Of a DNA stretch of 64,000 nucleotides, positions 34,643 through 42,989 are shown piece by piece. The position numbers and the translations under genes are program-made. Source of the DNA: Sphingosinicella microcystinivorans (lineage in GTDB: Bacteria > Pseudomonadota > Alphaproteobacteria > Sphingomonadales > Sphingomonadaceae); NCBI RefSeq assembly GCF_027941835.1, contig NZ_CP116005.1, positions 868,001 to 932,000 of the forward strand, written 5' to 3'. The number at the start of each line of letters is the position of its first letter. Position 1 is the stretch's first letter. Under the pieces are notes generated by a model, which saw nothing but the letters and a program-made list of their open reading frames with translations, was not told the DNA's origin and did not search any database.

Positions 34643-36072
34643 GCCGCGAAGGGCTCCGGCGGCACGCGGTCGAACCAGGGCTGCGCCGCCTCGATCTGGC
34701 CGGCAAGCCGCAGCAGCACCGCCTCGCCGCCCACGGGCGCGGCAAATTGCACGCCCACCGGCAGCCCGTCGGCGCTCCAGTGGAGCGGCACGCTCATCGC
34801 CGGCATCCCCGCGACGTTGAACGGCTGCGTATTGGGAATGAAGCGGTAGAGCCGGTCGGCATAGTCGGTCAGGTCCTCGGCATCGGGGCAGGCGTAGCCC
34901 ACCGGGATCGGCGGGCTGCCGTTGTTGGCGAGCAGCAGCACATCATATTTAGTCATTTCCGCCGCGAACCTGCGCAGGATCGTGTTGATCGCCTGCTGGG
35001 CCAGCACGAATTCGTAGGCGGGCTTATCGCGCATGTCCCGGTAGATATTCCAGGTCAACCGCTCGACCTCGTGCGCCTCGACCGGGCGGCCGCGCGCGGC
35101 GCCCTCCGCCTCCAACGTGGCGACGACCGAGGTGCAGACGATCGTGTTCGCCGCCACCGCCAGCCCGACGAAATCGACATCGAGCACGGCCTCTTCGACA
35201 TGGTGGCCCAGCCTTTCGCAGAGCTTCGCGGCATTCATCACACCCGCCGCGCATTCGGGATGCAGTTCGCCGTGAACCAGCGCACGCGTGGTATAGCCGA
35301 TACGCAGCCTGCCGGGATCGCGCCCTGCCTCCTCGACGAACGGCCGCTCGGGCGGAGGAACGTGGTAGAGGTCGCCGGGCCGCGCGCCGCTTGCGATGTC
35401 GAGCAGGAGCGCGCTGTCGCGCACCGAACGCGTAAGCGCGTGCTGGACGGCAAGACCGCCCCAGCCGTCGCCGTCCGGGGCCATGGAAACGCGCCCGCGC
35501 GAAGGCTTGAGCCCGAACAGCGCGCAGCACGACGCGGGCGTCCGGATCGAGCCGCCGCCGTCGCTACCGTGCGCGGCCGGGACGATTCCCGCCGCCACCG
35601 CCGCCGCTGCGCCGCCGGAGGAGCCGCCGCAGGTGTGGCCGAGCGACCAGGGGTTGCGGGTGATGCCGGTCGCGACCGGCTCGGTGACGGTGGCGAGGCC
35701 GAACTCGGGCGTGTTGGTCTTGGCGAACAGGGTCATGCCGGAACGGCGGTAGGAGCGGATCAGTTCGCTCTCTTCCGCATAAATCCGGCCGGCGAACAGG
35801 CGGGACCCCGCGCCGGTCGGCACGCCCTTCATCTTCACGGTGATGTCCTTGATCGGGAAGGGCACGCCGCTCAGCGGGCCATCGGGCAGCCCGGCCCGGA
35901 TCGCGGCGCGCGCCTCCCCCTCCAGATCGACGGTGAGCGCATTGAGCTGCGGGTTCACCGCAGCGGCGCGGGCCAGCGCGGCATCGAGCAGTTCGTCGGG
36001 CGAAACTTGGCGGGTGCCCACCAGACCGGCAAGGCCGATGGCATCGTATTTGCGATACTCTTCGAAATTCAT
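34639..36072 (-). CDS. Amidase (amidase-signature family)
   Basis: A 477-residue amidase-signature enzyme. The Ser-cisSer-Lys triad is visible: Lys75 in PFPIKD, Ser151 in GGSSGG, and Ser175 in GSDGGGSIRTPA. It hydrolyses an amide to acid and ammonia or amine; no signal peptide, so cytoplasmic. The ATG at 36072 starts the usual N-terminal helix (YRKYDAIGLAGLVGTRQVSPDELL). Four-base overlaps join it to the GPH transporter upstream and the C45 hydrolase downstream. The combination of two amide-cleaving enzymes in one operon points to an amide-containing substrate such as an N-acyl amine. Confidence 0.88.
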   Translation of the reverse strand: MNFEEYRKYDAIGLAGLVGTRQVSPDELLDAALARAAAVNPQLNALTVDLEGEARAAIRAGLPDGPLSGVPFPIKDITVKMKGVPTGAGSRLFAGRIYAEESELIRSYRRSGMTLFAKTNTPEFGLATVTEPVATGITRNPWSLGHTCGGSSGGAAAAVAAGIVPAAHGSDGGGSIRTPASCCALFGLKPSRGRVSMAPDGDGWGGLAVQHALTRSVRDSALLLDIASGARPGDLYHVPPPERPFVEEAGRDPGRLRIGYTTRALVHGELHPECAAGVMNAAKLCERLGHHVEEAVLDVDFVGLAVAANTIVCTSVVATLEAEGAARGRPVEAHEVERLTWNIYRDMRDKPAYEFVLAQQAINTILRRFAAEMTKYDVLLLANNGSPPIPVGYACPDAEDLTDYADRLYRFIPNTQPFNVAGMPAMSVPLHWSADGLPVGVQFAAPVGGEAVLLRLAGQIEAAQPWFDRVPPEPFAA

Positions 36073-37514
36073 TGGGCGATCTCCTGAATTGGCGTTCCGG
36101 GAAGCGGGTCCGCTCCGCCGACATGGGGGCCGAACTCGGCAAGCAGCCGCCGCTGACGGCTGTCGAGCCGTTTGCGTATGATCGCGTGGCGGCGGGCATT
36201 GATCGGGAAGCGCAGCAGCAGGAGCGCGCCGATCAGGTAAAAGGGCAGCGGTCCGAAGCAGTATGTGTAGCGCAATCCCTGAAGGGCGCTTGCATCGTTG
36301 GTCCCCGCCGGATTGAAGCCCAGCCACTCGAGGAACGGCAAGGTCACGCCGATGGCGATGGCGGGGGCGATCTGCTGGGCGAAGGCCCAGACGCCGAAGA
36401 ACACGCCGCCGCGCTGTTCCCCGTTCTTCATGGCGTCATAGTCGATGACATCGCCCATGATGCCGATGGGCAAGGTCAGAAAGGCGGCGCTTGCGGCACC
36501 CAGCACCACCATCAGCGCCAGGAACCAGTAGCCGTCGCCCGGCTGCAGCATGAACGTGAAGACGCCCGACGTGACCACGCCGATCAGCAGCGAATAGGCG
36601 ACCGCCTTGTGCTTGCCGGTGCGGCGGCTGATGCGCACCCATACCGGCACGAACAGCAGGACCGAGAGGAAAGAGAGGCCGAGCACCGGCCCGACCAGCG
36701 TCGGCTGCTTGAGATAGTGGGTGATGAAGAACACCAGCACCGAATTGGTGACAGAAACGCCGATCGTCAGCACGATGAAGGCGATGCACAGCAGCCGGAA
36801 CGGCCGGTTGCGGAGAACCTGGACCATCATGTCCCTGAGCGGCGGTTCGGCATGGCCCTCGACCGCCGGCTGCTTCGGCTCGGGCACCCAGCGCAGCGCC
36901 GCGAAGATCGCGGGCGGCGTCAGGATCAGCACCCCCCAGCCGACGAAGCTCATCGTGAAGCGGTCGATGCCGTGTCCCCAGATCGCGGTGATCGAAGGAA
37001 TGCCCGCCGCCATCAGCGTGCCGACAAGGCTCGCAACCTCGCGGAAACCCGCCAGCCGCGCGCGGCCGTGGTAGGACTGCACCACCTCCGCGCCCCAGGC
37101 CGAATAGGCGAGGCCGAGCATCGAGGCGCCGAGGTAGATGGTCATGGTCGCCATCATCAGATACCAGCCGTCCACGTTGTCGGGCGGCAGGAAGATCAGC
37201 GCCGAGCCCAGCATCATGATGGGCGCGCCGGCGATCATCCACGGGCGGCGCCGGCCCCAACGCGACCGCGTCCTGTCCGAAAGCCGGCCGAGCAGCGGGT
37301 CGATCACGAAATCGAAGATGCGCGCGAAGAACAGGAACGACCCGATCGCCGTCAGGCTGAGCCCGAGCTGCTGCGAATAAAAGGACGGGATGAGGAGCGG
37401 CAGCGGCAGATAGAGAAAGGCCACCGGCAGGGCCGGCAGCGCATAGGCGAACATCTGCCGCGGCGACAGCTCGGCCTTTTCGGCATCCGCGGCCGGTTCA
37501 GTCGGCAAGGGCAT
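36069..37514 (-). CDS. GPH-family (glycoside-pentoside-hexuronide) MFS transporter
   Basis: A 481-residue inner-membrane transporter with about twelve membrane segments. The GPH signature is clear: FFARIFDFVIDPLLGRLSDRTRSRWGRRRPW in parts (DFVIDPLLGRLSDRT, then RWGRRRPWM, about residues 67-95), which is the cation-binding and loop 2-3 region. GPH members are sodium or proton symporters of sugars, but sphingomonad members next to TonB receptors often carry non-sugar catabolic substrates. The ATG at 37514 follows GGAG and is preferred over an upstream in-frame start. It overlaps the aminotransferase stop by 17 bases. Confidence 0.85.
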   Translation of the reverse strand: MPLPTEPAADAEKAELSPRQMFAYALPALPVAFLYLPLPLLIPSFYSQQLGLSLTAIGSFLFFARIFDFVIDPLLGRLSDRTRSRWGRRRPWMIAGAPIMMLGSALIFLPPDNVDGWYLMMATMTIYLGASMLGLAYSAWGAEVVQSYHGRARLAGFREVASLVGTLMAAGIPSITAIWGHGIDRFTMSFVGWGVLILTPPAIFAALRWVPEPKQPAVEGHAEPPLRDMMVQVLRNRPFRLLCIAFIVLTIGVSVTNSVLVFFITHYLKQPTLVGPVLGLSFLSVLLFVPVWVRISRRTGKHKAVAYSLLIGVVTSGVFTFMLQPGDGYWFLALMVVLGAASAAFLTLPIGIMGDVIDYDAMKNGEQRGGVFFGVWAFAQQIAPAIAIGVTLPFLEWLGFNPAGTNDASALQGLRYTYCFGPLPFYLIGALLLLRFPINARRHAIIRKRLDSRQRRLLAEFGPHVGGADPLPGTPIQEIAQ

Positions 37515-38790
37515 CGTGCAGCGTCTCCAGCAGCAACGCGACATGTTCGCGCGAGAATATGAGCGGCGGGCGGATTTTCAGCGTGTGCCCGTGCGGTCCG
37601 GTGGCGCTGATGAGCACGCCGGCCTCGCGCATCCGGTTGACGACGCGCGCGGCCGCGGCGCCATCGGGACAACCGGCTTCGTCGACGATGTCCGCGGCGG
37701 CGAACAGCCCGACGCAGCGTACCGCGCCGATCGCCGGGAAGCGCACTGCGATCGCCCGCAATCCCTCGTCCAGCCGCTTGCCCATCGCCCGGGCATTGGC
37801 GAGCAGGCCTTCGCCTTCGATCACGTCGAGCACCGCGGCGGCGGCGGCGCAGGAGACCGGGTTCCCGCCGAACGTGTTGAAATAGCGCACCGACGCACCG
37901 AACGGCGCGATCACTTCCGGCCGGAAGACAACCGCGGCGACGGGATGGCCGTTGCCCATCGGCTTGCCCATGGTGACGATATCGGGCGACAGGCCGTGCC
38001 GCGTGAAGCCCCACAGCGCCTCGCCGGTACGGCCGAAACCGCCTTGCACCTCGTCGGCGATCAGCACGCCGCCCGCCACCTTCACCGCCGCCACGGCCTC
38101 GGGAATGCCGTCGACGCGCACGAGCAGCCCGTCGCTCGAAAACACCGTGTCGAACAGGATCGCGGCGAGGCCGTGCCCGCTCGCCTCGAGGTCGGCAATC
38201 GCCGCGCGGACATCGGACGCGAAACGCGCGCCCGCATCGGCGCCCTCGCCGGGCGGCGCAACGGCGCGGATGCGCGCGCCCGGCGCAACCGTGGGACCGA
38301 GCGAGGGCGAAAGCTCGGCGGTCGCCTCGGTCACGCCGTGATAGGCGTTGGCGGTGACGATCACGCCCCCGCGCCCGGTGACATGGCGCGCGACGCGCAG
38401 CGCGAGGTCGTTCGCCTCGCTGCCCGTGCAAGTATACATCACCTGCTCCAGGCCGGACGGCAGGGTCGCGAGCAGCCGCTGCGAATAATCGAGGATCGTC
38501 CGGTCGAGGTAGCGGGTGTGCGTGTTGAGCACGGCGGCCTGCCGGCAGATCGCCGCCACGACGTGCGGGTGGCAGTGACCCACCGAGACGACGTTGTTGT
38601 AGGCGTCGAGCAGGCGTCGGCCCCCGGCGTCGGTCAGCCATACGCCCTCGCCGCGCACCGGATGCACGGGCCGCTCGTAGAACAGGCGATAGGCGGGACC
38701 CAGCAGCTGCGCGCGCCTCGCGATCATCGCCGCCTCGGTTTCACCGAGCGCGCCGGCCGTGGAAGCATCGAAGGCGTTGACCATCGTCAT
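37498..38790 (-). CDS. Class III aminotransferase / amino-alcohol-phosphate phospho-lyase-like
   Basis: A 430-residue PLP enzyme of fold type I, class III. Lys276 in TMGKPMGNGHP is the Schiff-base lysine and Asp246 in IADEVQGGFGRTG binds the pyridine nitrogen. The N-terminal YNNVVSVGHCHPHVVAAI, LNTHTRYLD and CTGSEANDLALR segments are close to the AGXT2L1/AGXT2L2 group, human enzymes that eliminate phosphate from phosphoethanolamine and 5-phosphohydroxylysine. The next gene is a kinase of the APH/hydroxylysine-kinase type, coupled by a four-base overlap. In that group the kinase phosphorylates an amino alcohol and the PLP enzyme removes phosphate and ammonia, giving an aldehyde. Ordinary transamination remains possible. 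Confidence 0.82.
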   Translation of the reverse strand: MTMVNAFDASTAGALGETEAAMIARRAQLLGPAYRLFYERPVHPVRGEGVWLTDAGGRRLLDAYNNVVSVGHCHPHVVAAICRQAAVLNTHTRYLDRTILDYSQRLLATLPSGLEQVMYTCTGSEANDLALRVARHVTGRGGVIVTANAYHGVTEATAELSPSLGPTVAPGARIRAVAPPGEGADAGARFASDVRAAIADLEASGHGLAAILFDTVFSSDGLLVRVDGIPEAVAAVKVAGGVLIADEVQGGFGRTGEALWGFTRHGLSPDIVTMGKPMGNGHPVAAVVFRPEVIAPFGASVRYFNTFGGNPVSCAAAAAVLDVIEGEGLLANARAMGKRLDEGLRAIAVRFPAIGAVRCVGLFAAADIVDEAGCPDGAAAARVVNRMREAGVLISATGPHGHTLKIRPPLIFSREHVALLLETLHDALAD

Positions 38791-39845
38791 GCCGCATCCT
38801 TTCCCGTGCAGGCAGCGCGAAAGTGCGCAGCGGCGGCATCGAACCCCGCCGCCTCGAGCGCCGCGAGCCCGCGCCGCGCCGCAGGGTTGTTCCTGAGGAT
38901 ATAGGCCGCGTTGCCGGGATCACGGCGCGCGCGCCATTCTGTTATAACGATGGTCATCGCCAGCCGACCGGCGATCAGCGCGGGCAGGATCGTCATTTCC
39001 TCGGGGCTGAGCGGCAACACGGCATGATAGCCTGACACACAGGCCGCCGCGCCGTCGAGCGCGCCGGGGCCGCAGCCCAGATGATAGGCCGCCGCGATTG
39101 CAAGGTCGCACACCAGCGGCGCGCGCGTCATGTCGCCGAAATCGAGAACGCCGGAAACCGCACCGTGCGCGATGAGCAGGTTGTAGGGATTGAGATCGTG
39201 GTGGGTGAAGCCGGCGCGCAAGTGCGGCAGCATCGGCGCGGCGACCTGCTCGAAGGCATCGAATGCGCGGCTCACCGCGGCTTCGGACGGATCCCCGCTC
39301 ATCGCGCCGAGCAGCGGACGGACATGGGATAGGCGCGTGAGATCCCACAGCAGCAGTTGGCCGGCATCCTGGTGCGCGAAGCTCGCGAGCGCGGCGTCGA
39401 GCCGCGCCGCCACGCCGCCGATCGCGCGCAGGAGCCGCGCATCCGCGGCGATCTCGTGGAGCAGCGCGCCCGGCATGTAGGAGAACAGCCGGAAGAACCG
39501 GCGCGGCGGCCCGTGCATGTCCAGCTCTCCCATCAATGCGCCCGCCCGCGTGGGCACGACGCGGGGGACAGGCAGGGACGGGTCCGCCGCCGCGACGTGC
39601 GCCAGCGCGGCGGTCTGCAGCACCGTGACCGCGGGGTCCTCCGCAGGGTGCGAAAACTTGAAGACATAGCGCGCGCCGTCGGCGGCGGTGACGCGGAAAT
39701 TCTGGTCACGCTCTGAACTCAGCGGCTCCAGCACGCCGTCGATGCCGTACAGGTCGAGCAGCAGGCGCGCCGCTTCCTCGTCGGTGACGGTATGTGGCCG
39801 AACCGCAAGCAACTCTCCGACCATCTTTTCCGCGTCTCCGTTCAT
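38787..39845 (-). CDS. APH-family kinase (hydroxylysine/amino-alcohol kinase-like)
   Basis: A 352-residue protein-kinase-like small-molecule kinase. FTHHDLNPYNLLIAHG contains the catalytic-loop aspartate (Brenner-type HxDxxxxN), and GVLDFGDMTRAPLVCDLAIA the metal-binding DFGD. The N-terminal lobe has SSERDQNFRVTAADGARYVFKFSHP with the nucleotide-binding lysine (KFSHP). The SERDQNF motif is typical of the AGPHD1-like kinases of hydroxylysine and related amino alcohols. The ATG at 39845 is preceded by CGGAGGT with ideal spacing; the longer frame is non-coding. It is the first gene of the minus-strand operon; its promoter carries the element shared with 46303-46317. Confidence 0.8.
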   Translation of the reverse strand: MNGDAEKMVGELLAVRPHTVTDEEAARLLLDLYGIDGVLEPLSSERDQNFRVTAADGARYVFKFSHPAEDPAVTVLQTAALAHVAAADPSLPVPRVVPTRAGALMGELDMHGPPRRFFRLFSYMPGALLHEIAADARLLRAIGGVAARLDAALASFAHQDAGQLLLWDLTRLSHVRPLLGAMSGDPSEAAVSRAFDAFEQVAAPMLPHLRAGFTHHDLNPYNLLIAHGAVSGVLDFGDMTRAPLVCDLAIAAAYHLGCGPGALDGAAACVSGYHAVLPLSPEEMTILPALIAGRLAMTIVITEWRARRDPGNAAYILRNNPAARRGLAALEAAGFDAAAAHFRAACTGKDAA

Positions 39846-39886
39846 TCGGACCTCCGGCAGCCCGAAGCTAACTGGCATACCAATTA

Positions 39887-39915
39887 TCAATACTGACATA
39901 ACAGACGGGTGACAA
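39887..39915 (-). promoter_or_regulatory. Kinase-operon promoter with embedded GntR-type box
   Basis: On the minus strand, TTGTCA (39915-39910), a 17-base spacer and TATTGA (39892-39887) form a weak promoter 42 bases before the kinase ATG. The spacer holds TCTGTTATGTCAGTA (39905-39891). This 15-mer recurs with one difference at 46303-46317, likewise between a TTGACA and a -10 hexamer. A protein covering it would block RNA polymerase at both sites. The GntR regulator encoded at 45406-46173, next to the second copy, is the likely binder. Confidence 0.55.
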
Positions 39916-40057
39916 TCCTGCCCGTGCACCGGCGTCACCCATGCTGGAAGGACAGGAAACATGCCGGATTCCGCCACTGCTCCCGGTCCGGACGTCGGAT
40001 TTCCCGTGTTTCCGGAAACGTGTCCCCAATCGCCGTCCAAGGGCGGCTTGCCGAACT

Positions 40058-40095
40058 TTCGACCCATTGGTAAGTATGATTACCAAATAGTCGAA
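40058..40095. promoter_or_regulatory. 38-bp nested palindrome at the thiolase operon promoter
   Basis: TTCGAC (40058-40063), TTGGTAA (40067-40073), TTACCAA (40080-40086) and GTCGAA (40090-40095) form two nested perfect inverted repeats with symmetric three-base gaps around a GTATGA centre. A -10-like TATGAT (40075-40080) lies at the centre, and the thiolase start codon follows 20 bases after the site. The layout TTCGAC-N5-GGT-N8-TTACC-N5-GTCGAA matches the TetR-gene palindrome at 32777-32813. The rest of the 270-base divergent gap (39846-40115) shows no gene. Confidence 0.65.
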
Positions 40096-40115
40096 TCATT
40101 GCGGAGCGCAGAACA

Positions 40116-41297
40116 GTGGCCGAACGCGTTTTCGTCGCAGGCGTGGGGATGACGCCATTTGTAAAACCCGGGGCGTCCGCGCCCTACACCCGGCTCGGCG
40201 CCGATGCCGTCCGCGACGCCCTTGCCGATGCCGGCATCGGGTATGCCGACGTGCAGCAGGCCTTCGTCGGCTATGTCTACGGGGACTCGACGAGCGGTCA
40301 GGCCGCGCTCTACGAGGTCGGGCTCAGCGGCATTCCGATCATCAACGTCAACAACAACTGCGCCACCGGCTCATCGGCGCTCTTCCTCGCCAACCAGGCG
40401 GTCGCATCCGGCATGGCCGATTGCGTGCTCGCGCTCGGCTTCGAGCAGATGGCGCCCGGCGCGATCCAGGAGGCGTATACGGATCGGCCGACCCCGCTCG
40501 CGCGTTTCCTCGAGGTCGTCGACGATTTGCCGGGGGCGGCGGGACTGCCGCTGGCGATCAAGCTTTTCGGGGGTGCGGGCATCGAATACCAGCAGCGCTA
40601 CGGCGCCAACGACGAAACATTCGCCTGCATCACCGCCAAGGCGCGGCGCCACGCCCGGCACAACGCGCGCGCCATCTTCCGCAGCCCGCTGACGGTCGAC
40701 GAGGTGCTGGCCTCGCCGCGCATGTTCGGCCCGATCACGAGGCTGCAATGCTGCCCGCCCACGTGCGGCGGCGCGGCGGCCGTGCTGGTCTCGGAGCGGT
40801 TTGCCCGGAGGCACGGCATCGACACGCCGGTCGCGATCCGCGCGCAGGCGATGACCACGGACTTCGCTTCGAGCTTCGAAGCGCACAGCCCGATCAAGGC
40901 GGTCGGATACGATCTCGCGCGCGCGGCGGCCGATCGGGTCTACGCCGCGGCCGGGGTCGGCCCTGCCGACCTCGACGTCGTCGAACTCCACGACTGCTTC
41001 ACCGCCAATGAAATCCTCTCCTACGAGGCGCTGCGCCTGACAGGGGAGGGAGACGCCGCGCGGTTCATCGCCGACGGCGACAACACCTATGGCGGCCGTG
41101 TCGTCACCAATCCCTCGGGCGGACTGCTGTCGAAGGGGCACCCGCTCGGCGCCACCGGGCTTGCGCAATGCGCCGAGCTGAGCTGGCAGCTGCGCGGGCA
41201 GGCAGGGCCGCGCCAGGTGGAAGGTGCGCGGCTTGCGCTCCAGCACAATCTGGGGCTCGGCGGCGCCTGCGTCGTCACGCTTTACGAGCGCATCTGA
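40116..41297 (+). CDS. Thiolase (SCP2-type acetyl-CoA acyltransferase-like)
   Basis: A 393-residue thiolase of the SCP-x/lipid-transfer type. NNNCATGSSALFLANQ gives nucleophile Cys82; the C-terminal motifs are ELHDCFTANE (about 288-297) with the HDCF form typical of SCP-x thiolases, and GHPLGATGLAQ (about 344-354). These enzymes cleave 3-ketoacyl-CoA with CoA, often with branched or steroid side-chain substrates. Translation starts at GTG at 40116, with GGAG 11 bases upstream. It is first in a six-gene plus-strand operon with very tight spacing and is probably repressed by the TetR protein via 40058-40095. Confidence 0.87.
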   Translation: MAERVFVAGVGMTPFVKPGASAPYTRLGADAVRDALADAGIGYADVQQAFVGYVYGDSTSGQAALYEVGLSGIPIINVNNNCATGSSALFLANQAVASGMADCVLALGFEQMAPGAIQEAYTDRPTPLARFLEVVDDLPGAAGLPLAIKLFGGAGIEYQQRYGANDETFACITAKARRHARHNARAIFRSPLTVDEVLASPRMFGPITRLQCCPPTCGGAAAVLVSERFARRHGIDTPVAIRAQAMTTDFASSFEAHSPIKAVGYDLARAAADRVYAAAGVGPADLDVVELHDCFTANEILSYEALRLTGEGDAARFIADGDNTYGGRVVTNPSGGLLSKGHPLGATGLAQCAELSWQLRGQAGPRQVEGARLALQHNLGLGGACVVTLYERI

Positions 41298-41299
41298 AC

Positions 41300-41746
41300 A
41301 TGGCCGCGATTGATGACCGAAAGGGCCATGTCTTCGCGCCGACCACCGCCGTGGTCGAGGCGGGACGGCTGCGTTTCTTCCACAAGGCGATCGGCGAGAC
41401 CAACCCCGCCATGACCGCGGCCGATGCCGGCGGCCGCGTGCCGGTGCCGCCGACCTACCTGTTCTGCCTCGAGATGCTCGATTCGGAAAACCCGTTCGCC
41501 TTCGTCGACGAGATCGGCGTCGCGATTACCGACATCCTGCACGGCAGCCAGGAGTTCACGTACCACGCCCCCGTCCACACCGGCGACATCCTGCGCTTCG
41601 AAGGGCGGCTCGCCGACGTGTTCCACAAGAAGGGCGGGCTGCTGACCTTCCTTGTCCAGCACGTGGCGGTGACCAATCAGGACGGCGTGCGAGTAGCGGA
41701 TATCGCGCGCACCCTTGTCCTCCAGAACGAGGTCGTCGCGGCCTGA
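41300..41746 (+). CDS. MaoC-like N-terminal-type (FAS1-like) dehydratase subunit
   Basis: A 148-residue hot-dog-fold protein of the FAS1-like/MaoC N-terminal dehydratase type. The core reads RFFHKAIGETNPAMT, VPVPPTYLFCLEM, then LHGSQEFTYHAPVHTGDILRFEGRL, the HGEQxFxYhxPlxxGD pattern of this group, which itself lacks the catalytic Asp/His pair. It would pair with the following catalytic MaoC subunit to form a heteromeric 2-enoyl-CoA hydratase like HsaE-neighbouring or ChsH1-ChsH2-type enzymes. The ATG at 41300 lies directly after the thiolase stop. The partner gene follows after 29 bases. Confidence 0.82.
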   Translation: MAAIDDRKGHVFAPTTAVVEAGRLRFFHKAIGETNPAMTAADAGGRVPVPPTYLFCLEMLDSENPFAFVDEIGVAITDILHGSQEFTYHAPVHTGDILRFEGRLADVFHKKGGLLTFLVQHVAVTNQDGVRVADIARTLVLQNEVVAA

Positions 41747-41775
41747 TCCGCGGCATTGTGCAGGAAGGGGATGGG

Positions 41776-42162
41776 ATGAGGCTCGCGCCTGTCCGCAAGG
41801 AGTTTCCACCGATCACGCGCACCGCGCTGGCGCTCTATGCCGGGGCGTCGGGCGACCACAATCCCGTGCATATCGACAGCGACGCCGCGCGGGCGGCAGG
41901 CTTTCCGGACGTGTTCGCGCAAGGGATGCTCGGCATGGCCTATCTCGGCCGGATCCTCACCGACACGGTCCCCGTCGATCGCATCCGCAGCTTCTCGGCG
42001 CGCTTCCTCGCAGTCACACGCCTCGGCGACGTGCTCACCGGCACGGGCACGGTCGAGTCCTGCTTCGCGGAGGGCGGCGAGGACCGCGCGCGACTGAAGC
42101 TCGAACTCGTGAATCAACACGGCGAGGTGAAGCTCGCCGGTCAGGCCGTGGTGGCGCTGTAA
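41776..42162 (+). CDS. MaoC-like enoyl-CoA hydratase subunit
   Basis: A 128-residue hot-dog-fold hydratase. YAGASGDHNPVHIDSDAAR contains the hydratase 2 motif with catalytic Asp27 and His32, followed by GFPDVFAQGMLGMAYLG, the usual G-x-x-G-M helix. It forms the catalytic half of a two-subunit R-specific enoyl-CoA hydratase with the preceding gene. The ATG at 41776 follows GGAAGGGG and is preferred over an upstream GTG at 41758. The next gene begins two bases after the stop. Confidence 0.87.
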   Translation: MRLAPVRKEFPPITRTALALYAGASGDHNPVHIDSDAARAAGFPDVFAQGMLGMAYLGRILTDTVPVDRIRSFSARFLAVTRLGDVLTGTGTVESCFAEGGEDRARLKLELVNQHGEVKLAGQAVVAL

Positions 42163-42164
42163 CC

Positions 42165-42989
42165 ATGAAACTTGCGGGAAAGGTGGCGCTCGTATCCGGA
42201 TCGGGGCGCGGCATCGGGCGCGCGGTGGCGCTCAAGCTGGCGTCGGACGGCGCGCGCGTGGTGGTGAACGATCTCGATGCCGATGTCGGAGAGGCGGTCG
42301 CCGCCGAAATCCGCGGCGCGGGCGGCGAGGCGATCGCGGTCAACGGCAGCGTCACCGAGCCCGATTTCGCCCCGCGTTTCGTGGGGGCCGCGGTGGACCG
42401 CTTCGCCGGGCTCGACATCATCGTCAACAACGCCGGCTACACTTGGGATTCGACGATCCAGAACACCAGCGACGCCCAGTTCCAGGCGATGCTGGACGTC
42501 CATCTGGTCGCGCCCTTTCGCATCCTGCGCGCCGCCGCTGGGCCGCTTCGCGAATATGCCCGCGCCGAAAGCGCGGCCGGGGCGCGGACGCACCGCAAGG
42601 TGGTCAACATCTCCTCGATCGCCGGGCTGTTCGGCAATGCGGGGCAGGCGGGCTATGCTTCGGGCAAGGCGGCCATCACCGGGCTCACCCGCACGCTCGC
42701 CAAGGAATGGGGCCGCCACGCCGTGAACGTCAACGCCGTCGCCTTCGGGCTCATCAACACGCGCCTCACCCAGCCGATCGAGGAGAAACAGGCGACGATC
42801 GCCGTCGGCGACAACGAGGTGAAGGTCGGTATCCAGCCTGCGATGCTGGAGGCCTGGGCGGCGATGATCCCGCTCGGCCGGGCCGGAACGGTAGAGGAGG
42901 CCGCGGGCGCGGTTTACCTGCTGTGCACCCCCGAGGCGGACTATATCTCCGGCCAGGTGATCGTCTGCGGCGGAGGGCTGCTCGTCTGA
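42165..42989 (+). CDS. SDR family 3-hydroxyacyl-CoA dehydrogenase-like
   Basis: A 274-residue classical short-chain dehydrogenase. The NAD(P) glycine motif is SGSGRGIGRA (11-20), NNAG lies at 88-91, and the catalytic Ser151, Tyr164 and Lys168 are in NISSIAG and YASGK. Asp36 in VVVNDLDAD suggests NAD rather than NADP. Placed between a hydratase pair and a second hydratase with a thiolase in the same operon, it is most likely the 3-hydroxyacyl-CoA dehydrogenase of this beta-oxidation-like sequence; the Rv3548c/17-beta type in steroid degradation is analogous. Its stop overlaps the next ATG as TGATG. Confidence 0.87.
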   Translation: MKLAGKVALVSGSGRGIGRAVALKLASDGARVVVNDLDADVGEAVAAEIRGAGGEAIAVNGSVTEPDFAPRFVGAAVDRFAGLDIIVNNAGYTWDSTIQNTSDAQFQAMLDVHLVAPFRILRAAAGPLREYARAESAAGARTHRKVVNISSIAGLFGNAGQAGYASGKAAITGLTRTLAKEWGRHAVNVNAVAFGLINTRLTQPIEEKQATIAVGDNEVKVGIQPAMLEAWAAMIPLGRAGTVEEAAGAVYLLCTPEADYISGQVIVCGGGLLV

